From: Perkinsus olseni
Lineage: Eukaryota; Perkinsozoa; Perkinsida; Perkinsidae
Reading direction: 5' to 3'
NCBI GenBank assembly: GCA_013115135.1
Contig: JABANP010000912.1
Span: 1-12,381 of the forward strand
Length of the DNA: 12,381 nucleotides
Part shown: one piece after another, positions 1 through 7,769 of the stretch
Position numbering within the stretch: position 1 is the stretch's first letter
Layout of the letters: the number at the start of each line of letters is the position of its first letter
Notes under the pieces: model-generated
Told to the model about the DNA's origin: nothing
The model's database searches: none
Seen by the model: the letters and a program-made list of their open reading frames with translations, nothing else
Program-made: the position numbers and the translations under genes

Positions 1-115
1 GCATAGAGATGGGCATCAGTACGGTACGGAGCCGTCCCGTACCGAGTACGGGGTACGGGAGTATGCCGTAACCGTACCGTAATTGTGACCGTATCACGGG
101 TACGGGCGTGCGCTA
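1..115. repeat. GTACGG/CCGTACC-rich subterminal-like region
   Basis: About nine copies of GTACGG, CCGTACC or one-mismatch versions lie within 110 bases, in both orientations, directly upstream of the transposase frame. This is the arrangement expected of hAT subterminal transposase-binding repeats. The function is inferred; the repetition is seen. Confidence 0.5.
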
Positions 116-228
116 TGGGAATTGTGTTCATGATCATGAGAATGGCCCATCTGAGGTGGCCCGAGGTTCGGAAGGGTCGTATTGTGAGCAGCTCTATGCC
201 TATAGTTTTCCTTTTCGGTGTTTCGCGC

Positions 229-1648
229 ATGCCCAACTCTCAGTCCTCCCTCGATGATAAAATCTCGTGTGAGTTTCCCGAGTGGAAAAGAGTCACGGAC
301 GATAAAAACGATGAATTTGGCTTGTGCCCAAGATGCGGTAGAAAGATCAAGATCAGCAAACAGTCCCTCAGCGGGGTCCGGAAGCACGATAAGCTCTGTT
401 CGGAGAACTCCTTGAAATCTAACGGCAGGGGCAAAAAGAGGCCGCATTCAGCCGACATACAAGCTGCATTCGATGCCTCGTTTCTCGAATACGTCGTTCA
501 TTCTGGTGCTGTACTCAAGACCGCTGACGACAAGTACTTCCGAGCGATGATCCAGTGCTTGAACGGGTCGGTGCAAGTCCCGTCACGCCGAGCACTCTCG
601 CGACGCATCGCCACACAGACGCAGTCCCACTACGATCGAGTCAAAGGTGACCTTGTCGGTCATATTCGAGGCGATTCTCTTCACTCAGATGTGCTAGCCA
701 CGTGCCCAAGGGTCCACATCAGCCTAGATCTGTGGTCGAGAAGTTCCCGAAGCTCCTATTTGTGTGGGTTGTTATCACCATATAGCTGTTGAGACGGTGA
801 TGCGAAATTATCAGGTGCCATCGGCCATGCATGGACCCAGGACGGACTCCGGCAAGTTTTGTTGGACTTTCGTAGAATCACTGGAAAGCATACAGCCTCC
901 AACATTAGAATTGCACTGGAATCAATCTTGGATGAGAGCAACATAAATGCCCAAGGAACCCAGCTCGGAGCAATCGTGAGTGATGCGGCATCCTCCAATG
1001 TACGCATGGTGAAAGATTTGCGAGCGGACTTCGAGGATAGAGGTTGGGCTATCCCGCATATCCTATGCTGTGGTCACAAACTGCATCTGGTTATAACGAA
1101 CTCCTTGGAATTATGGACTAGCGGCAGCGAGGATGCTCAACCTGCAGACTCTGCAGGTTGAGGGTCCTGGTCAGGCGTATCCTCTCCCCTCTCTCTGTGC
1201 AGGCCTACTCTGCAGTGCAGAGTCTCCTCTCCCCAACGGTTGGGGCCCAACCCTGCTGGCTCACCAGACGACAGCGAAGAAGGAGATGACACTTCAGACC
1301 TAGATGACTTGATATGGGAGGCAGAGTCTGACTCTGACGAGGAGGATATAGACGAGGGCATGGATTATTCTTGGTTCGAAGGCGTCCATACCGGTAAGAC
1401 TTCGCGCTTGAGTCGGCAGTGGGTGAGTACGCTGAGAAAAGCCAGAAATAACTCGCGTTTTCTGCGCCAGTCGAATTTGGCGGTTGACTTGCTGCGTGCC
1501 TGTGCTGAGCAGCAGAATAAGAAGTGCAGCATCCCTCCCCGAGATGTCCCAAAGGAGGAGCACTGAGAACACCATTGTAGCTTTAGAATATCGTCAGGAA
1601 ATCCATCCTAGTGTACGATTCATAGAACTGTCGATGACATACACATAA
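229..1648 (+). pseudogene. hAT transposase with BED zinc finger, broken
   Basis: From ATG 229 one frame runs to 1161 with a single internal TGA at 790-792. It codes for a BED zinc finger (C33, C36, H53, C57; CPRC near the start), a motif HISLDLWS whose Asp167 fits the first catalytic Asp, LLDFRRITGKHTASN, VSDAASSN with Asp252 fitting the second catalytic Asp, and CCGHKLHLV, the hAT C-x-x-H block. After a 1138-1245 stretch of palindromes the frame changes. An acidic segment rich in Asp/Glu (1270-1370) and a helical part (STLRKARNN onwards) run to a stop at 1564-1566. A third frame (1544-1648) may continue the protein past a second shift. The C-terminal catalytic Glu and dimerisation domain are not recognisable. 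At least one stop and two frame changes make it non-functional, though one change (about 1155-1203) could be a short intron. Confidence 0.8.
1138..1245. repeat. Cluster of three perfect short palindromes
   Basis: Three hairpin-forming palindromes lie within 108 bases inside the transposase: 1138-1160 with 11-bp arms (CAACCTGCAGA), 1207-1223 with 8-bp arms (ACTCTGCA), and 1231-1245 with 7-bp arms (CCCCAAC), each with a 1-nt centre. Between the first two lies a pyrimidine run ending in GTGCAG. So 1156-1202 could be a 47-nt intron, but the codon phases on either side do not match. Confidence 0.6.
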
Positions 1649-1650
1649 CG

Positions 1651-1890
1651 CGCCGCAATTCTTAAGCGCCGCGATGACTCACCCAAGACAGCTGATAAAT
1701 GCCGCTTTATGAGTATCACTCTGAGAGTGTGCCTGACATACCGTAAGAGTAAAAGGCTGTACAAAAGCGGGCGGGACATCATTTAATTTCTTCAATTCGG
1801 ATTGTGAACCAACTACTAACGTAGACAACATCGCCACAGTAGCATCCTGTGGACACTATCCGCTTGGTGTAGCGAGATAAGACGGTCTTG
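1651..1890. other. No recognisable feature
   Basis: No coding frame with plausible content was found on either strand. The 62-aa minus-strand frame here (1594-1782) has no recognisable motif. The stretch may be a decayed continuation of the hAT element. Confidence 0.4.
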
Positions 1891-1891
1891 G

Positions 1892-2368
1892 GTGGTAGTC
1901 AGTTTTGCCAGCCTTGTGGCGGTGGTCGCCCCGAGTACATTCACGAACCACACACACGAACTGCTGTGCGGTTGTCAACCACGCCTCGACCAAAGCCCAA
2001 GAAAATTTCGAGTTCTCGGCCTCCCTCTCACACTCAACGACGGCCCGACCACGACACTCGCGCTCGCCCAGGCAGCCGCGCCCATCGCCGCGTCCCGAAC
2101 CTCTTCTCAGTCATTGAACCTGCCCTGGGCGGAGGAAACGGAGTTAGAGCGTGATTGGGCGAAACGGCGTGGACAAAGGGATCATGTATGTAAGACCCGT
2201 GGATGGATGAGATGTGTACGAAAGAGGCTGAACAGTAACATGGACGAAACAAGCGGGATGAACCCGGCCATGGCTGAAACAATCTTCGACGAAACCTTCA
2301 ATGTATGGAACAGCGATGCACGAATGGAGGTTCCTCGGGTTTCGTGCGATGGTCGTTTCCGTCGTTAG
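1892..2368 (+). other. Unsupported open frame in a GC-rich patch
   Basis: A 158-codon ATG frame covers a locally GC-rich stretch (about 1900-2160). Its N-terminus is hydrophobic (MVVSFASLVAVVAP), which could mimic a signal peptide. The C-terminal third runs into a degenerate tandem repeat (2205-2330) and reads as repeat-derived. Another frame is also open over the same bases (1888-2154), which is common in GC-rich non-coding DNA. I recognise no family and do not consider it established as a gene. Confidence 0.12.
2205..2330. repeat. Degenerate tandem array, unit about 15 bp
   Basis: Successive units resemble GATGAAC/GACGAAAC/GCTGAAAC followed by about 8 variable bases, for example GACGAAACAAGCGG, GATGAACCCGGCCATG, GCTGAAACAATCTTC and GACGAAACCTTCAATG. 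The spacing stays at 14-16 bp although the sequence has drifted. Confidence 0.4.
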
Positions 2369-2675
2369 TGTGGGATCCACCATCTCACCAGTCGAACCAT
2401 ACCGAATTTCGAGGGCCCAGAAGAAGCGAAACCTAGTAACAGGCTACAATTCGTCTAACTATTCAGCAACGCCACACTGGCATAGCGGTGGCGGGTCGCG
2501 CTATCTTCCGGATCGCCCGGAATCAATCCTGGCAGTTGACAATGGAGTGATCGGGATGATCAACCAACACTGAGTGAGCAATTTCTCAATCATTACTTTT
2601 GCGCGGCGCAATACCAATGATTACAAAATTGCCCAGCGAACGAAAATATCGGGAAGAATAATTCCGTATACCGAA
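2331..2675. other. No recognisable feature
   Basis: Seen: mixed-composition DNA between the two degenerate arrays. A 90-codon + frame (2301-2573) crosses it without recognisable motifs. Nothing supports a gene, RNA or element here. Confidence 0.4.
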
Positions 2676-2930
2676 TAATACTGTACGAAATTCAAATCCA
2701 CGAGCCAGTACTGTACGACTTGTTACTGTCCTTACTGGAAACGTACCACGGGTTACTGCACGGATCGTTAGTGAACGGATCGTCAGTGTATGGGCTAGAA
2801 GTGCACCACTGGATGCTGTGCGAGTACCGACTCAAAGGTGGTGTAAGATTATGACTCACAACTGTACGTGTGGGAACTGTACGGATGAAGCCTGTACGAA
2901 CGTAATTTCCACGAGTTGTCACTGTACCGA
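2676..2930. repeat. Degenerate ~15-bp array rich in CTGTACG
   Basis: CTGTACG/CTGTACC words recur at about 2682, 2711, 2863, 2879, 2893 and 2921. Between them are drifted ~15-bp units such as GTTACTGCACGGATC and GTTAGTGAACGGATC (2752-2782). The CGTAC core is shared with the words at the left end of the hAT remnant, so this may be the other subterminal region of that element. That link is inference. Confidence 0.45.
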
Positions 2931-3051
2931 GCGATCCTCTTCGCCGCGTTTACCTAACTCAACAAAATTAGAGCGTGAAAATAATCAGCCTATTCGTAAT
3001 ACAGTCGGGTATGCTGGAAAATATTAAAATCGCCAAGCTCAACCAGAGCCT

Positions 3052-3125
3052 TGCCCCGGGGTGGGATCGAACCTGAGACCTGCCGATACGAGGATGAATG
3101 CACTTCTCAACTAGACCATGGGGCC
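3052..3125 (-). pseudogene. tRNA-like sequence (tRNA pseudogene or SINE head)
   Basis: Read on the minus strand this is 73-74 nt long, with a good A box (TGGTCTAGTTGAG), a good B box/T loop (GGTTCGATCC) at the right spacing, and partly complementary ends (GCCCC with GGGGC) before a final A. The anticodon stem and T stem do not pair, and no TTTT terminator follows directly. It resembles tRNA-Glu/Asp promoters and is better called a pseudogene or tRNA-derived SINE head than a working tRNA. Confidence 0.55.
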
Positions 3126-3472
3126 TGCTGAATCAAGCTCATGTACTTATGCTACAGACGATGAATATTTCTTCGTTCGACACCCAAGTTGCATTTAACA
3201 GAATAAATACTTCACAAAAAGTAAAAACAAAAAAAGTCGATTCGACTTTCCACAAAAAAATAAATCTCTTCAGAAGAGCAATAAAATTCCAGAAACAAAG
3301 AATCGAAAAGATCATTTCGCGAAGAATTGAACTCAAGCTAATATATGCTCCGCTCGGTTCGCTCGCTTCAGTCGAATGCTCATTGGCATGAACGATAACT
3401 TCTCAGCGCGAAGATTTCGCACCCGTGAAGTAGATCAAACCCAGGCCGAAAGCGAGCGATCGGTGCAGTCAC
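3126..3472. other. 3' flank of the antiporter gene, A-rich, with a palindrome
   Basis: No gene is supported. The stretch is A-rich on the + strand, giving spurious lysine-rich frames. It holds a perfect palindrome at 3233-3249 (AAAGTCGA, one base, TCGACTTT) next to an A run, and a GC-rich patch at 3349-3380 made of CGCT/CGGTTCGCT words. As it lies just beyond the CAX stop codon it probably includes the 3' UTR. I see no clear AATAAA signal on the minus strand. Confidence 0.45.
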
Positions 3473-6400
3473 CTACCAGTAGACCACCGCCACGATTAGG
3501 TAAGTGAGCTGAAGCATGAGGCCCTCCAACCAGTTGCTCTTTCCGTTGACCACAATCGACATCGCGATGATCACGGACAAGACCTGATGATGATGCTGGT
3601 AGAGGGCAGTGAGCAGTTGAGCTGACTTACGAGTATCACAACTCCAAGCATGCCGAAGTCAAGGTCCATAGATACGCCCATGCACCATCCGACGATCACA
3701 GCGAAGGGCACCTAAAAAAATGAACCGTTAAACTTGAAAATCCACATGAAAAATGCAAGAAAACTGTGAAACGCCAAAGCGAAAAAAGATACAAAACGAA
3801 AACATGAATGCACTTCGACGGGAAAAACTATTTTTTCTTCAACTGGTTCCCCAAACTCGTAGTTCATTCATCAAGATTTGTCAACTCTCGCCGACACCGA
3901 AAAAGTAAAGAAATAATTTTCACGATTGCTCAGCATCAACTATGAGGAACCGCAAATTTGAAAAAAAGGAACGAAGCGAAAAAAGCAAAGGATTAAAAAC
4001 GATGAAAGATTCCGCAAGATTTAGTTTTCGAAAAAAGTTTAAAATTGACTGGGGACGAGAAGCGCACTCAGAAACGAAACGAGTTTCCGTTCCCTATGGA
4101 AACGAGAGCCATCCTTGCAAGCGACCAGTGTGGGCGGCGGGAAGTGATGACAAAAAGCTGAACAAAGTCCACAGATGAGGTTGACGGTGTGTAAGTAAGA
4201 TATTTTTTGGCGAAAGATTGCTTACCACAAAAAGCGCAATTTGTGTGCACGACCCCACAGCAATGCCGATCGCGATCTCCGGTTTGTCAATGATACACAT
4301 CCGAATGGCCGACGCATGCTCACACGCGTTGCCGACTATTGGTAGTAATATAACACCGATGAACGAGGAAGATACAGAATAGCTCGACCTGAGTAAGATA
4401 CGGAATAGATCGACCAAAGTAAGATACGGAAAAGCTCGACCTGAATAAGATACGAAATAGCTCGACCTAAAGATCCGCTTCTCAAGGCGTGAACAATAAC
4501 GACGCATAAAAACTTACACGACCCCCTCGATAGATCCGACAAGATACTCGGAGTTCAACGCGACTAATAAAGTTGAAACCTGAAAACAACGACCGCTTCA
4601 TTCTTTCTCAATACCACAATTCTCGCAAATCGTCGCTGTAAGTTGTAAAACGGGAAAGGCATAATCGATCAAGATACTCACCAATAATAAAGTCAATGAG
4701 GTCGGTACGTTTATGGTCGGCTCGTCAGCATCCTCGCCACCCTCGCTCTCGAATATCGACAAGTGGGTATACCTGCGGAAGGTCCCCGGTTCGATCCCGG
4801 CATGTTGTATTTTTATCATTTACATTTGGAAGACGAGGAAGCAGATGTAGCTGAGCAGAAGGAAGATGGAAACCACTCTGGAAATCTCCAAGACGGTGCT
4901 CTGCAACTCTTCCTTCTCAAATTGCTGTTTGAAGCCTTCCTCGAAAACCTGAGCAAAGCTATCAACTCGCCGAGGCCTGATTCAGGCCGCCTGAAGATCG
5001 GACCTTCAAGGTCCCCGGTTCGAATCCCATGGCCGGCATTTTTCGATCGAAAATAACGATGAATGATGCTGACCCCAATGAAGTTAGACATTGAATTGTT
5101 CTAGCGGAATCGATCGAAAGATATCTTTGAGGATCTTACCGTTACTTACAAATATACTAACACTAAAGATACCCATCAAAACTACTTAATATGAAAATTT
5201 ATTCAACACTATTATACTTTCAATAACTAAATTTCTATTATGAAATATTTCCCTCTCAAAAATGGTCTAGCGAAATCGATCGAGAAGCATCTTCGCGAAT
5301 CTTACCATTGCTTAGAATTACACTTATTAGAAAAATGTAAATATTTCCGTCTTAAAAGTGTTTTACCCAAATCGATCGAAAGATATCTTCGAGAATCTTA
5401 CCGTCGGCATCGCGAAGGCTGCGCAAGCTAGAAGTAGCATACTCATATTCGTCATCGGACCGGTCTCCTTGAATTCCTGCTCCTTGCCCAAGTGTCCAAT
5501 ACCGCCGAAGAAGAAGGACATACCCAGCACCTGAGAGAAGAATCTTGGGTTGAAGCCTGGTAATTACGGAATTTCGACGCGAGAATTAATTCATCGGAAA
5601 AAATTCATTCAAAAATTTTGTAAAAAAATCTTAAATTTCTCGAAGGTCGCTTGCCATTTTCTCGATAGAATTGATATATTTAGCGAAAGTTCATCCACCT
5701 TGAGAAAGAAAAGAATTTTTCGAGCGGGAGTTTTCCTCCCATGAACAAGAATCTTGTTACAAGCTGCCCATACAGGTGGACGTATTGAAGACGAAAAGAA
5801 CGAAAAGTTTGCAAATAATCGACGAGAAAAATTATTACTCACAGCGCAAAAACAGCATCCAAACTTTTCATGCAAAATCCTTCCCCAGGGGAATTCCCTT
5901 CACATGAAGAAAAATCTTCCAAAAAAATTCAACTCACCAACAATAGATTGGAGAGGACAGAGCCCAGCAGAGTTCCCTTCACGACCGTGACCAGACCCTT
6001 CATCAACGACTGCACCGTGAGAATCATTTCTACTGCGTTGCCAAAGGTCGCGTTCAAAAGGCCGCCCAGGGTGTCATTCCGAAGGCCAACGGCAAGCTCC
6101 TCAGTCGCATCACCTACGAAAGGAGTGGTATGAAGATAAACAATGAAATTATCATACCAAATTTTCCGCATTTCGTAAAAAATCGGGAAATTCTTGTTCA
6201 CAGTCAATTTTCCGGCAAGTTTCGTGTTCAATACAAACTAAGGTCGCGCTAGAACGATTACACTACTTCAAAAATCGAGATTTATGAGCAAGGACCCGAG
6301 TTCGATCCTCAGCAGCGACATTTTTCCCCACCCTTACCCAATATCTTCGCTAGCGGTATCAAGGCAATGAAATTAGTGCCGAACACGACCGCAGGTGACC

Positions 6401-7539
6401 ATCCAAGCATGCTCGACGCAACGCCGATCGGTGTAAAGATACAGAGTATCTTGAGGTCGAGGCAGCATTTTACAAAATTCGCGAAGCGTATCGATCACTA
6501 AGATCCCACTCGTATCGTGAATCGATCAACCAACGACGAGAGAATCCTACCAGGAGACACCTGTCGTTGAGGTCATTCAGGACCACAAATTCTATTGCCA
6601 CTTTCCATTCACCCAGAATAAAAATCCTCAGTAGTGAGTGCCGTGAAATTGATACCGGCGTCTATGAACTGCCAGCTTCAACCTAAGATTCCTTCCCTTA
6701 CGTTGACAGGGTCCAACACGATCGCCTTCAACCCTACAAAATTGTTAACCTTCACTGCAGCGGGGCCACCCAGATCTGGACAGGAGATGAACTGTCGCAT
6801 ATCTTTTTCTCTGCGCCGAGCACGCTGCGAGCTTGGATACGCCCTAACCTTCCCCTGTACACCCACTTTTCGAATAATATGGATTACAGAGAACGAAAAA
6901 ACGAACGCAATGAAGTTCAGAAAAAAAATTGAAACCGGTATTTTAAATCCCCATTGACCATTAAAATTTTTTTTGCGAAAAAAACTAAAAAACCGATAGA
7001 AATATTCCGAGGTAAAAAATCTCCTCAAACGCAATGCCAAAATAAACGCTCCGTCGAATTCCGTTCAGAAAAAGCAAAATCTTGGGGAGCGCACTATTAA
7101 GAATGCAATTTTCTTCCGCTGTTCACATCCACGGAAATTTCTCCTTAGTTTCAGGAGCGACCCCAGGGTCGATTTTAACGCGTAAAAGACGACCCTAGAA
7201 CTCAGAAGAGGCAGTCTATGGACAACTCGGATCATTTCACGCTAGTTTTACGCCCCGAGCTCTATCGGAAACCTCGCTGAATTACGGATAATTTGGTTTG
7301 GCGTCAAAGGTATTCGCGAATTATCCGCAAGTCCGTCCAAAATTCCCAGTATCGAATTTAACGCGTAAAAGACGAATTGGAAACTCAGAAAAGGCTATAA
7401 ACCACGCGAACTCACTTGCACTGCTAGTCGCGGGCGCCGTCAAGGGTTGCGTCAGATCGCTGTGTTCGGAAGACGCGTAGTGGAAGAGTCTGGTTCGTCT
7501 CTGGTGAGCCGAGGCTTGGCGGAAGGACACGTTGGCCAT
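3473..7539 (-). CDS. CAX: CAX-type Ca2+/H+ antiporter, 11 exons
   Basis: Exports cytosolic Ca2+ into a vacuole-like compartment in exchange for H+ (family knowledge). Exons on the minus strand, 5' to 3': 7539-7416, 6775-6702, 6449-6338, 6113-5938, 5530-5402, 4948-4824, 4772-4682, 4579-4518, 4388-4226, 3711-3631, 3583-3473. All junctions are GT-AG and all phases match, giving 1248 nt and 415 residues, the usual family length. Both alpha-repeat signatures are intact: GNAVE (128-132, in [13 protein letters not shown]) and GNACE (317-321, in [12 protein letters not shown]). An acidic loop ([10 protein letters not shown], 255-264) sits between the two halves, and hydrophobic segments fit about 11 membrane helices. 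The start has a strong context (ACCATGG), and the cytosolic head of about 50 residues ends before [11 protein letters not shown]. The exon 2 acceptor and the exon 9 acceptor (4388 or 4466) are the least certain. The conserved region (residues 53-415) shows no premature stop. Symbol by family only. Confidence 0.9.
4365..4475 (-). repeat. 26-bp minisatellite over the CAX exon 9 acceptor
   Basis: Four units start at 4381, 4407, 4433 and 4459, the last one partial, with a further partial unit at 4365-4380. Each + strand unit reads AGCTCGACCTGAGTAAGATA then CGGAAT. On the transcribed strand each carries an AG|GTCGA acceptor-like site. The AG survives at 4388, 4440 and 4466 and is lost in the second unit (TTG). 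The outermost site gives a 51-nt intron (4517-4467) and adds 78 nt (26 residues) in frame. The innermost gives a 129-nt intron and the canonical family spacing before FIGVILLP. The middle one shifts the frame. Confidence 0.85.
4781..4815 (+). repeat. tRNA T-arm-like sequence filling a 51-nt CAX intron
   Basis: GGTCCCCGGTTCGATCCCGG is followed by CATGTTG and TTTTT. It occupies most of the 51-nt intron at 4773-4823, on the strand opposite to the gene. The T loop TTCGATC is flanked by a pairable CCGG/CCGG stem. The 5' half of a tRNA is absent because the neighbouring bases are exon. Confidence 0.5.
4969..5043 (+). pseudogene. tRNA-like pseudogene in CAX intron 5, antisense
   Basis: The 3' half has canonical tRNA spacing: a perfect 5-bp anticodon stem (TGAAG/CTTCA, 4992-5008) around a 7-nt loop with T33 and CGG at positions 34-36, a 5-nt variable loop, GG-TTCGAAT-CC, an acceptor strand GGCCGGC, a final A, then TTTTT. 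The T stem pairs at only 2 of 5 positions, the 5' acceptor strand (GCCGAGG, 4969) at 4 of 7, and the D arm is shortened to a small hairpin. It is therefore a pseudogene or SINE fragment. Confidence 0.5.
5100..5402 (-). repeat. Three copies of the exon 5 splice-donor region
   Basis: A 41-bp unit occurs at 5100-5140, 5266-5306 and 5362-5402, and the last two share 63 bp (5243-5306 and 5339-5402). On the transcribed strand each copy begins GGTAAGAT. The copy at 5402 is the real exon 5/intron 5 junction of CAX; the other two are donor look-alikes inside intron 5. Common core on the + strand: ATCGATCGAAAGATATCTTC. Confidence 0.75.
6243..6325 (+). pseudogene. tRNA-like pseudogene in CAX intron 3, antisense
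   Basis: A 78-nt unit runs from GTCGC (6243) to GCGAC, a final A (6320) and TTTTT. The ends pair at 5 of 7 positions. The T arm is good, with the T loop TTCGATC at 6301-6307 and 4 of 5 stem pairs. The anticodon arm does not fold and the A box is poor, so it is a degenerate tRNA or tRNA-derived repeat. Confidence 0.45.
6678..6692 (-). repeat. 15-bp word, outer inverted pair, copy 1
   Basis: TCAACCTAAGATTCC on the + strand, in CAX intron 2. It is the exact reverse complement of 9318-9332. Read on the transcribed strand it is GGAATCTTAG|GTTGA, which resembles a 3' splice site with its exon start. Confidence 0.8.
7168..7395. repeat. Direct repeat pair of about 45 bp in CAX intron 1
   Basis: 7168-7212 and 7351-7395, 183 bp apart, share TTTAACGCGTAAAAGACGA and then an ACTCAGAARAGGC end. 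The centre (TTTTAACGCGTAAAA) is nearly palindromic. The second copy lies just inside the intron 1 donor (7415). TTTTTACGCG recurs in the opposite sense near 8529-8537. Confidence 0.65.
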
Positions 7540-7769
7540 GGTAGGAGTAGGGGGAGGGGTGGTACTGCGGAAAAGGGGAATTCAATTCGGCATTGCTACC
7601 AAAAAATTACGAAAAATACCAGAATTTCCCGGAAAATTCCAGGAAACCATCTCTACGAAGGGGATTGAAATGGATAAATTTTCCAAATTTTAAGAATTTC
7701 CTCAAAAAATTTGCCGAAATTTTCCTCGCCATACCAAAATTTCCGGAAAAAACAACAACCACCACCGAA
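7540..7769. promoter_or_regulatory. Short spacer: CAX upstream region and PIP-BRCT 3' end
   Basis: These 230 bp must hold both the 3' end of the PIP-BRCT transcript and the CAX promoter. Just upstream of the CAX ATG the transcribed strand is pyrimidine-rich (CCACCCCTCCCCCTACTCC). Further out it is AT-rich with GGAAAATTCC/GGAAATTTT words. I see no TATA box or other named element. Confidence 0.35.

Larger units (their letters stand above)
1..1650 (+). mobile_element. Decayed hAT-superfamily DNA transposon (left part)
   Basis: Seen: a left flank rich in GTACGG/CCGTACC words, then a reading frame with a BED-type zinc finger and the hAT transposase core, then a frame-shifted C-terminal part. Known: hAT elements carry short terminal inverted repeats and arrays of short subterminal transposase-binding words, and code for a BED-finger transposase. 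Inferred: this is an old, non-autonomous remnant. I cannot place terminal inverted repeats or an 8-bp target duplication. The left end may lie outside the window, and the right end may be anywhere from about 1650 to about 2930, where GTACG words become dense again. Confidence 0.7.

Noticed and set aside
94..458. Minus-strand frames opposite the hAT start
   Set aside because: They are antisense to the BED zinc-finger coding sequence and have no motif of their own.
764..946. Frameshift in the transposase at 764-860
   Set aside because: A different frame is open here, but the original frame continues after one TGA with better hAT content (HAWTQDGLRQVLLDF). It is a stop mutation and not a shift.
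3098..3391. 97-aa lysine-rich + frame
   Set aside because: It comes from an A-rich stretch and starts inside a tRNA-like sequence, with no motif and no splice context. It lies in the presumed 3' flank of the antiporter gene.
6551..6612. Minus-strand peptide [15 protein letters not shown] as a CAX exon
   Set aside because: It has a possible GTAGGA donor, but joining exon 2 (ending [10 protein letters not shown] at 6702) directly to 6449 keeps the phase and gives the conserved pre-helix pattern. Including this piece would break both.
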